DNA of 56,684 nt from Bacillota bacterium (GTDB lineage Bacteria > Bacillota > Clostridia > Acetivibrionales > DSM-1351). Of the stretch, positions 33,059-42,600 are shown in pieces. Within the stretch, counting starts at the first letter, position 1. Each line of letters begins with the position of its first letter. A program made the translations under genes and the position numbers. The DNA lies in NCBI GenBank assembly GCA_023444055.1, contig JAEZRV010000011.1, forward strand, positions 1 through 56,684, given 5' to 3'. Under the pieces are notes generated by a model, which worked only from the letters and a program-made list of their open reading frames with translations, was not told the DNA's origin and ran no database searches.

Positions 33059-36000
33059 ATGATTAACAAAGTAAAAAGTCGGTTTGAGAAAAAAGCCATT
33101 ACAACGTTAGTGATGGTGGCAGTATTATTTGTTTCAATTTTTGGTACTGCAATGCCTGTAAAGGCAGATGTACTACAAGGTTTAGGAACAGCAGCAGATC
33201 CATTCATAATTACCACGGCTGAAAGGCTGGCATCTATTCCAAGCATTGGACTGGACAAGTATTACAAGCTTGCAAATGACATTGATCTTTCTACATATGG
33301 AGAATGGAATCCTATCGGTAATTCTACTAATGTTTTTAAAGGGAACTTTAATGGTAATGGGCATAAAATAACAGGAATAAAGGTTGGACCATCCAAATAT
33401 GCAAACACTCCTAATGTGGGTTTGTTTGGATGCATTACCGGTGCAACTATTACTAACCTTGGAGTAAGTGCTGAGATTTATTCTAGTGGTAGCAATATAG
33501 GATGTCTCGCCGGGGCAGCAACTAGCAGTACCATTACAAACTGCTATTCTGATGCAAAATTAAACTGCACCGGAAGCAATGTGGGAGGACTTCTAGGTAC
33601 TACCAGTGCCTGTAATATTAGAGATTGTCATGTTTCTGGATCAGTTGCTGGTCTTTCAAATATAGGTGGGTTAATTGGATATATGTATAACAGCAATATG
33701 TATAATTCTTATTGTACAGGTACTGTTTCGAGCACTGGAGACAAAATCGGTGGAATTATAGGTTATCGCTATGTTAATTCAACTAGTAATTATATCAGTA
33801 ACTGCTATTCAGCAAGCAGTGTAAATGGAAAAACTAATGCGGGAGGATTCATTGGTTATAATCAAACATATGCTGAATATAAGACTTCTAGATATAATAC
33901 TATAACTAATTGCTATGCAACAGGTAATGTGACAGGGAATACCTATGTGGGTGGTTTTACTGGGCAGAGCAATCAATCAAAGTATAATTCTTCTAATACA
34001 GCAGTATACACTCAAATTATCAATTGCTATTCAAACGGAAAAGTAATAGGGACAAGTACTGCCGGCGGCTTCTCAGGGTATCAGGTGGCGAGTCCAACTA
34101 TTACAAATTCTTATTGGTGCTATACAAACAGTCCAAGTACTTCACTCGGAGTAGCAAGCAACTCAGGCAGCTGTGTTTTATCAGGTCTTGCCGATGTAGA
34201 TATGCAGGATCAATCATTTGTTGATACTCTTAACTATAATATATATAGCTTAAAGCTTTCAGGTTGCGCTGCGTGGAAAATAGTTGCAACACGAAACAAT
34301 GGATATCCAGTTCTTGACGGCATTGGTGATGGTGATACTACAGACACTGTAGCACCTTCAGGTTCTTATACTCTATCAACGACAGCATCAACAAGCGGTG
34401 AGGTTACAATCAATTTCTCAGCAACAGATGACAATAGCGGCGTTAAGTCAATCACACGTCCAGATGGTACCATTGTAGAAGCCACAACAACAACCTATGT
34501 GGTTAATGAAAACGGAAAATATAACTTTATTGTGACTGACAATGCTGGAAATACTGCTGCGATTGGTGTAATAGTATCAAACATTGTTGCACCAACTGTA
34601 GATATTACTGCACCATCGGCTACTTATAATTTATCAACAATAGCATCTACCACAGGTCCTGTTACTATTAATTTAAATGCAGCTGATGATGTCAGTGGTG
34701 TTAAATCAATTACACTTCCAGATAATACGGTTGTTTATGCTCCAGGTGCAACATATACGGTAAATGCAAATGGTACATACAAATTTATTATTACCGACAA
34801 TGCAGGAAACACTGCACCAATATCTGTTCCTGTAACTAATATAGCTGGAAGTATAGATGTTACAGCTCCTACTGCTGCTTATGCACTGTCATCCACTGAA
34901 GCGGGCTCAGTTACAATTAAAATTTATGCAAGTGATGAGAACAGTGGTGTAAAATCAATAACACTTCCAGATTCAAAAGTTATAAGAGCATCAACTGCTG
35001 CTTACACAGTAAAGGCAACTGGTATATATAAATTCGTAATTACAGATAAAGCTGGTAATAATACTGTAGTATCAGTAGGTGTACCTAACTTGAACACTAC
35101 AGCAGATCAAACTAAACCAACTGGTACATATACCTTGTCAACAACAGCATCAACAACAGGTACAGTTACTATCAACTTTGTTGCTGCTGATGAAGGAGGT
35201 GGAATAAGCTCAATTATTCTGCCTGACGGTTCAATAGTTACAACATCTGCAATAAATTATACTGTATCTGCAAATGGTGTCTACAATTTCACGGTTATAG
35301 ATAATGCTGGGAATATTAAAACAATTCCAGTTGTTGTCTCAAATATCAGTAATAGCTCTGAGTTGGCGGTTACTCCTGTAAATATTATAGCGAACGACGG
35401 TTCAAATGTAACAATAACAATTAACATTTTAGGCAGTACATCACTATCTGCTATGAAATGGGCAAACGGAATTACAGATATCGAGTATTTTAAGACAAAG
35501 GGTACAGCATTTACAGATAACTCATTTTCCGTTAACACTAATGGCACATATACGGTATACATTGAAGATGCAAACGGAAAAGAAGCTATTAAAACAGTTA
35601 CAGTAAATAATATAAATTCAACAGACCCAACAACAGACCCAACAACAGACCCAACGACAGACCCAACAACAGACCCAACCACAGATCCAACTACAGACCC
35701 AACCACAGATGTTTCAGATATTCCAAGTGTTGTCGATATAGTGATGAGTAAATCCAGCTCATATGCAATTACAGCATTTGGAGAAGTTTATTCATGGGGA
35801 AAAAACAACTGCGGACAGCTTGGACTTGGAAATACTACGTCAACAACTACACCAACAAAAATATCAGGTTTGTCAGATGTAGAACAAATAGTGGTAAATG
35901 ACAACTATTCAGTATATGCAATCACAGTTAATGGAGATGTGTATGCATGGGGATATAATAAATACGGTCAACTAGGAATTGGAAGCACAAAGACAACGAC

Positions 36001-36187
36001 TAAACCGAAGAAAATAGCAGGTCTAACTAATGTTACTAGTATTATAGTTAAAGATGACTCAGCATTTGCATTCACATCAGATGGTGAAACATTTGCTTGG
36101 GGAAATAATGCATACGGAAAGCTTGGAATCAAAGGTGCAAAGCTTATTAATAAACCTACTAAAGTACAAGGTATAGCAGGTTTCTAA
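33059..36187 (+). CDS. Secreted surface protein: GLUG repeats, Ig-like repeats, TDPT linker, partial RCC1 propeller
   Basis: 1042 residues. A signal peptide (ITTLVMVAVLFVSIFGTAM, cleavage after VKA near 37) leads into a beta-solenoid region with GLUG-type repeats (about 110-400, motifs such as NIGGLIGYMYNSN and GDKIGGIIGY). Four clear Ig-like repeats and one degenerate copy follow (about 431-850), each with the pattern YTLSTTAST...GVKSI..PDG...TDNAGN. A (T-D-P-T) linker lies at about 855-884. The C-terminus has about three RCC1 blades (SWGKNNCGQLGLGN, AWGYNKYGQLGIGS, AWGNNAYGKLGIKG), where seven are normal. There is no dockerin, sortase motif or SLH domain. Likely an adhesin or polysaccharide-binding wall protein; may be C-terminally truncated. 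Confidence 0.85.
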   Translation: MINKVKSRFEKKAITTLVMVAVLFVSIFGTAMPVKADVLQGLGTAADPFIITTAERLASIPSIGLDKYYKLANDIDLSTYGEWNPIGNSTNVFKGNFNGNGHKITGIKVGPSKYANTPNVGLFGCITGATITNLGVSAEIYSSGSNIGCLAGAATSSTITNCYSDAKLNCTGSNVGGLLGTTSACNIRDCHVSGSVAGLSNIGGLIGYMYNSNMYNSYCTGTVSSTGDKIGGIIGYRYVNSTSNYISNCYSASSVNGKTNAGGFIGYNQTYAEYKTSRYNTITNCYATGNVTGNTYVGGFTGQSNQSKYNSSNTAVYTQIINCYSNGKVIGTSTAGGFSGYQVASPTITNSYWCYTNSPSTSLGVASNSGSCVLSGLADVDMQDQSFVDTLNYNIYSLKLSGCAAWKIVATRNNGYPVLDGIGDGDTTDTVAPSGSYTLSTTASTSGEVTINFSATDDNSGVKSITRPDGTIVEATTTTYVVNENGKYNFIVTDNAGNTAAIGVIVSNIVAPTVDITAPSATYNLSTIASTTGPVTINLNAADDVSGVKSITLPDNTVVYAPGATYTVNANGTYKFIITDNAGNTAPISVPVTNIAGSIDVTAPTAAYALSSTEAGSVTIKIYASDENSGVKSITLPDSKVIRASTAAYTVKATGIYKFVITDKAGNNTVVSVGVPNLNTTADQTKPTGTYTLSTTASTTGTVTINFVAADEGGGISSIILPDGSIVTTSAINYTVSANGVYNFTVIDNAGNIKTIPVVVSNISNSSELAVTPVNIIANDGSNVTITINILGSTSLSAMKWANGITDIEYFKTKGTAFTDNSFSVNTNGTYTVYIEDANGKEAIKTVTVNNINSTDPTTDPTTDPTTDPTTDPTTDPTTDPTTDVSDIPSVVDIVMSKSSSYAITAFGEVYSWGKNNCGQLGLGNTTSTTTPTKISGLSDVEQIVVNDNYSVYAITVNGDVYAWGYNKYGQLGIGSTKTTTKPKKIAGLTNVTSIIVKDDSAFAFTSDGETFAWGNNAYGKLGIKGAKLINKPTKVQGIAGF
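35622..35710. repeat. 12-bp tandem repeat (about seven units) encoding the TDPT linker
   Basis: The unit ACAGACCCAACA, with small variants, repeats in phase with the reading frame inside the surface protein gene. A copy-number change keeps the frame, so linker length may vary between strains. Confidence 0.85.
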
Positions 36188-36367
36188 CTGTTATATGGCA
36201 GTCCCTTGATTAGTATAATTTCATTTAATTGGAGACTGCTAAATAAATAAGGAATATATTGAAAAGAAAGCCGTTGATTTAATTGTACATCTTAGTAATA
36301 TCAGGTGTGGTAGCATTATAAATGGAAAGTTGGGCTAGAAATAATTGCATGAAGTAGTTGATAAAAA

Positions 36368-36466
36368 AGCTTGCTGAATGAATACAAGGATATTTAGTGT
36401 TAATGAAATACAAAAGCAGTATTCATGTATGTTTTAATATTGTTCAGCAAGCTCTAAGTTTTTTTG
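36368..36466 (+). terminator. Long hairpin terminator after the surface protein gene
   Basis: AGCTTGCTGAA (36368-36378) pairs with TTCAGCAAGCT (36443-36453), and inside it TGAATAC (36379-36385) pairs with GTATTCA (36419-36425). A seven-T run follows. The long inner loop is unusual for a plain terminator. Confidence 0.7.
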
Positions 36467-36538
36467 CTGGAAAACCGATACGATGTTGGTTTTAGCACAC
36501 TATGAACCATGAAAATTAAAAAATATCAAATAAAAAGT

Positions 36539-36593
36539 ACTAAACTTTCAATAATCTGGGCAAGCTATTTATTGAAAGTTTAGTTCTTTTTTT
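36539..36593 (+). terminator. Strong intrinsic terminator or attenuator 36 bp before the glucan synthase start
   Basis: ACTAAACTTTCAATAA (36539-36554) pairs perfectly with TTATTGAAAGTTTAGT (36569-36584) and is followed by TCTTTTTTT. Only 35 bp remain before the ATG at 36629, too little for a full promoter plus leader, so transcription of the next gene probably has to cross it. Confidence 0.85.
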
Positions 36594-36628
36594 GTTTCAA
36601 AAAATTTTAATTAAAATGGTGAATACAT

Positions 36629-39600
36629 ATGAATATATATTTATTTCTAATAATAATTTTGGCGGCAGCATTAATTGCTGTAATTACAATTTGGATTAAG
36701 AATCTTCAAACCTTTGAGTTTCAGATAGAGGATGTTGTGCTATCAATGGATGAGCTTGTAAGACATGCTGAAACCCTGGCAAAAGCTCAGGAGTCAGCAA
36801 AGCGCAAGCATACGATGAAAAGAATAACTAAAAGGATTGAGACAAAGTTTCAGGATATACTGCAAACATACAAAAGGTTCAACGACGATGTTTCAAATAA
36901 TTTTCCAGTACCTCCTGCTGCAGAGTGGCTCCTTGACAATTTTTATATTATTGAGGAACAAAAAAATCTTATAACCAGAGAATTAATTGAAATAACGCAA
37001 GCACTGCCTGTTATTACTGAAGGTATTTATACTGGTTTTCCAAGAATATATACAATAGCTATTGAGATCGTGTCTCATATTGATGGAAATGCTAATGAAA
37101 AGGTTATAAAAGACTTTATATCTGCCTATCAGCGCTATAACTTCTTATCAATAGAAGAAATTTGGATGTTGACATTGATGGTTAAAGCCGCATTGATAGA
37201 AAAGCTTTGGGTTGTATGTGAGAAAATGAATGCAACTCATCACGATTGGCACAAAGCGGAACAAATGCTTAATATTGTTAATGACAATAACGGAGCAAAT
37301 GATAACTGTGAAACTGTCAATTCACAAATTGAAGAATTAGATGATATAACCCCAGCATTTGTAGAATATTTAATCAAAAAATTAAGAAAAAAAGGCTCTA
37401 AAACCCTTTGGATGATAAGCTGTATAGACGGTTTACTGGCTCAAAAGAGTACTACAACTGATAACTTTATTTCTATAGATCATTTAAATCAAGCAGTTAC
37501 TCAGGTATCTATTGGAAATATAATAAACAGCCTTCGCACATTATCGGGTCTCGACAGCACAGTACTTTTTGAAGATTTGAGTGAGGTAGAGCGAATATTA
37601 AAGCAAGACCCTTGCAATGTATACTCCAAAATGGATTTTAATTCAAGAGACCTATATAGAAATGCTGTTATAAATCTAGCTAATAAATATAAGACCACAG
37701 AGATAAATGTTGCAAGATTGAGCTATGAATTTGCCAAAGAAGCTTTCAAATCAGAAAATGATATATCCTCGGCTAACCATGTGGGATATTATCTTATTGG
37801 AGATGGTCAAAAAGTATTGGCTGATAGTTTTAATTCAAAATCAGAGGATTCAAGTATTAATAAAGAAAATAATAAATCTTCATCTGTAAATTCATATATT
37901 TCAGCTATTACAATTTTGTCTCTTGCAATTGCGATAACTCTGCTAATATATAGTTTTAAAAGAGAAACAATTACGGCAAGTGTATTTGCAGTTATAGTGA
38001 GTATATTTGGTTTGATACCTGCGAGCGAGTTAGTTATATCCATTATTAATAGTTGTTTAGGATGTTTTATAAAACCTGCAAGATTTCCAAAGCTTGAGCT
38101 TAAAGAAGGAATACCTCCGGAACTATCAACAATGGTAATTGTACCGACCCTTGTTCCTAATGTTAAAAGAACTCTTGATTTGATAAATAACTTAGAGGTT
38201 TTCTATTTAGCCAATAAAAGCGAAAATATTTACTTTTCTCTAGTTGGAGATTTTAAAGATTGTGATGAAGAAACATTATCTGAGGATAGTGCTATAGTTG
38301 ATTGTGCTTTAAAGAGAATTGAGGAGCTAAATAAAAAGTACGCATCCGCTGACAAACCAATATTCTTTTTCTTTTGCCGTGCAAGACAGTTCAGCCCAAA
38401 ACAGAACAAATGGCTGGGATGGGAGAGGAAAAGGGGAGCAATAATTGAATTTAACAGGATGCTACGTGGAGATAGCAAAACAAGCTATACTTATCATAGC
38501 GCAGATATAAGCAGTTTACCAAGTATTAAATATGTTATTACGTTAGATGCAGATACTCAATTGCCTCTTGAAGCAGCGACACAATTGGTTGGTACTATTG
38601 CACATCCTTTGAATAAGGCGGTTTTTGATGATAAGAAAGGCATTGTTACTTCAGGGTTTGGAATACTTCAACCAAGAGTTGATGTGAATATTGAAAGCAC
38701 CAATACCTCATATTTTACTAGAGTATTTGCTGGACAGGGTGGAATAGATCCATATACTACAACTGTTTCAGATGTGTATCAGGATACATTTGGAGAGGGC
38801 ATCTTTACTGGAAAAGGAATTTATGAGGTTGACGTTTTCCAAAAGGCATTGGACAATGTTATTCCAGAGAATACCGTCCTTAGTCATGATTTGTTAGAAG
38901 GCAGTTATTTAAGAACAGGTCTTGTTACCGACATTGAGTTGATAGATGGGTATCCTGCTAAGTATAATTCCTTTATGATGAGGCTGCACCGTTGGACAAG
39001 AGGAGATTGGCAGCTGTTACACTGGATTGTTGGCAAAAACCCTTTGTCAAAGCTATCTAGATGGAAAATGTTTGACAACCTCAGAAGAAGTCTGCTTTAT
39101 CCAACAATAATTATCATATTATTACTGAGCTTAGCTTTTCTGAATAATAGTAGAATTGCATGGATTTGCTTGGCTTTTGTGGCATTATGCTCACCTGTTG
39201 TTAGCTATTTTGTGTATCTAATTGTAGCAGGTAACTATAAAATATATATTTCCAAAAGAATGGCAACTGTATTATCGGGCTTTAGTGAAATATTAGTCCA
39301 GATTGGTTTGTTGCTGGCTTTTGCGCCATATCAGGCATATTTAATGACAAACGCAATAATTAAAACTTTGGTCAGAGTGCTTGTCACAAAGAAGAATTTG
39401 CTTGAATGGGTAACTGCTGCAGATATGGAATTAGCACTTAAAAACGATATAGTCAGCTATTACAGGAGAATGTGGTTTTCGCCTATATGTGGAGCAATAG
39501 TTTTTTTTCTGTGTTTATTTTTATCAAAGGCTTATATTTGGTTTGGGCTAGCGGCTTTAGTATTATGGCTTTTTGCCCCTGGAATTGCATATTATATAAG

Positions 39601-42600
39601 TAAACCTTTGAATACCAGTACTGATAATACCCTTAGCAGCGACAGGCTAAATGAATTTAGGTTGCTGGCAAGGAAAACATGGTGCTATTTCGATGAATAC
39701 GCAGGTCGGGATGATAATTTTCTTCCTGCTGATAATTATCAAGTAGAGCCTTTTAAAGGAGCGGCTCACAGAACATCACCTACAAACATTGGATTATTAT
39801 TAGTGTCAAATCTCGCTGCTAGAGATATGGGATATATAAATACAATTGATTTGTTGGAGAGAATAGAAAATACAATTAATACTGTGGAGAAATTAGAAAA
39901 GTGGAATGGACATCTTCTTAATTGGTATAACACAACAAACCTTGAGGTATTACGTCCAAAATTTGTTTCTACAGTTGACAGCGGTAACTTTGTTGGATAT
40001 TTAATGGTGCTGAATGAGGGCTTGAAGGAATACAGGAATAAACCTATTTATGATGAGTCAATAATGGACGGGATTTTTGACTTACTAGAATTGTGTAATT
40101 CTGAAATTGACAATGATAAGCCGTTTTTTGACATTGAGAGAATAAAAAAACTTGCAGAGCGGAATGGCAGCGACGATGTAAGTGTAGATGTTAGAACTGT
40201 TAATGTCAAAGCTGAAACCGCTAGAGATATCGGTGTTAAAGCTATTAATGGAAAGAATGAAAATGAGACAGCTGATAAAAGAGTAAGTATTAATGATAGA
40301 TACAAAAAGCTTTTTTTAGCAATATCAGAAGCCCTTAATGAGCTTGTAAACAAGAATAGACTGGATTACTTTACTAAAAAATTGGTGTATCAGGTCAATA
40401 TGTACCATACATTATTAGAAAAATATAATGAAAAAGTATTCAGCAGTTTAGATGAAATTCCAGAGTATAGTGCACAGCTGGAAAATCTGATGGAACGGAT
40501 TCAAAATCTGATTGATAGCATGGAGTTTAAAGGCCTATTTGATGAGAGCAGGAATCTGTTTTCTATTGGCTATAATGTTGAAGAGGGGCATACTACTAAT
40601 TGCTATTATGATTTGTTTGCTTCTGAGTCAAGGCAGACTAGCTTGATTGCAGTAGCCAAAGGTGAAGTTCCCAAGCAGCACTGGTTTAAGCTTGGAAGGA
40701 AATTGGTAAATGTAGATGGAAAAACGGGGCTAGCATCTTGGACTGGTACAATGTTTGAATACTTGATGCCAAGACTGCTGATAAAGAGTTATCAGAATAC
40801 TTTAATAGAAAAAACTTATAAGTTTGTAGTAAAGGCACAGATAGAGTACTGCTTAAGCAAGAATATACCGTGGGGTATTTCTGAATCCTGTTTCTATGCT
40901 TTTGATATAGCACTGAATTATCAATATAGAGCATTTGGGGTACCGAGTTTAGGGCTAAAAAGAGGCTTGATAAATGACTTGGTTATAGCACCATATGCAA
41001 CAATAATGGCAATTGATATTGAGCCTGAGGAGTGTGCCAATAATATTGAAAGATTTAAACAATTAGGTGCTGAGGGAAAGTTTGGGCTATATGAGGCTGT
41101 AGATTTTACTGACTCAAGGCTTAAGGAAGACCAAAAATGTGCTATTGTTAAAAGTTACATGGTTCACCATCAAGGAATGAGTATGCTGGCTTTTGTGAAT
41201 TTCTTTAAAGATAACATAATGCAGAAGAGGTTTCATATAAATCCACAAATAAAGGCTGTTGATGCACTAATACAGGAAAAATCCCCTAAAAATTTAGTTG
41301 TTGCTAAGGAGCGCAAAGAGCAACCATTATTTGCTATGCATAAACAGGCTGATGATGAAGAAATAGTATTAAGAAGTTATATAAAACCGGCAACTATACC
41401 AAATATGCACCTTTTAACTAATGGAAACTATAATGTAATTCTTACAGATAAAGGCTCAGGGTATGGCAGATGCAACTCCTTGGCGGTATATAGATGGATT
41501 AATGACTATATGCAAAGTAGTGGAGCCTTCATTTATTTAAGAAATGTAAATTCAAATGAGTATTGGTCAACGACCTATAGTCCGGTAAACACTGAACCTG
41601 AGGTTTACAAAGTCATTTTTGCACCGCACAAAGCTGAGTATATCCGTAGAGAAGGAAATATTGAAACAAATACTGAGGTGCTCATTAGCACAGAGGATAA
41701 CACAGAGATAAGAAAAGTAACTATTTTTAATCATAGTACTTCAAAAAGGGTTGTTGAACTTACTAGCTACATGGAGGTTGTGCTCTCACAGCCGGAAGCA
41801 GATTTAGCTCATCCTGCTTTTAGCAAGCTATTTGTTAAAACAGAATATGTTGCTGAGCATAATGGTCTTTTGGCAGTTAGAAGAAAAAGAGATGATGTTA
41901 AAAAAACTGTTTGGGGCTATCATACTGTATCAATAGATGGAAATGTACAAGGAAAAGTTGAATATGAAACTAATCGTATGAATTTCATTGGCAGGAATAG
42001 AAGTCTTGAACAACCGAATGCAATGGATCCTGATCAGCCTTTATCAAATTCAGTTGGACCAGTGTTGGACCCTATTTTTAGTATGAGAGTACGGGTATGC
42101 ATTGAGCCAGGAGAAAAAGCGATAGTAAACTTTAGTGTTGGTACATGTGATACTAGAAAAAATGCAATTGAAATGCTTGAAAAATATTGTGATGCTTCAG
42201 CCGCTGAAAGAGTTGTTGAAATGGCATGGACTAGAAGTATCGTTGAATCCGGCTTTCTTAATGTTTCCGCAAGAGATGAAAGAGCGTATTTAAGGTTGAT
42301 TCCAAAAATTTTATATGGAATTGATAGAACAGAGCAGTCAGAATATATTTTGAACAATACGCTTAGCCAATCTGATCTATGGCCTTTTGGTATATCAGGT
42401 GATGTGCCTATTGTATTAGTAACAATTCAAGATAGAGACAGCTTTAATGAAATTCAATGGGCCTTAAAGCTGCATGATTATTTTAGGCTGAAGGGAATAA
42501 CTTTTGACTTGGTTATTTTGGTTTCAGAAGAGGAAGCATACAATCAACCAATATTTGGAATGGTTAAAGATATGGCAGTATCAGGGCGTTCCTATGAGCA

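Larger units (their letters stand above)
36188..36628. other. Intergenic region before the glucan synthase gene
   Basis: It contains two successive terminator hairpins (36368-36466 and 36539-36593) and one arm (36488-36511) of a long-range inverted repeat. A short open stretch at 36249-36338 reads KEYIEKKAVDLIVHLSNIRC and stops; it has no start or RBS and I cannot assign it. Confidence 0.5.

Noticed and set aside
35281..35706. 141-residue minus-strand frame opposite the TDPT linker (repeated VGSV)
   Set aside because: It is the antisense shadow of the 12-bp repeat in the surface protein gene.
35622..35710. CRISPR-like tandem repeat
   Set aside because: Units are 12 bp, contiguous, in frame and without spacers; no cas genes are present.
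36249..36338. Short coding-like stretch KEYIEKKAVDLIVHLSNIRC before the glucan synthase
   Set aside because: No start, RBS or recognisable family; too short to call even as a pseudogene.
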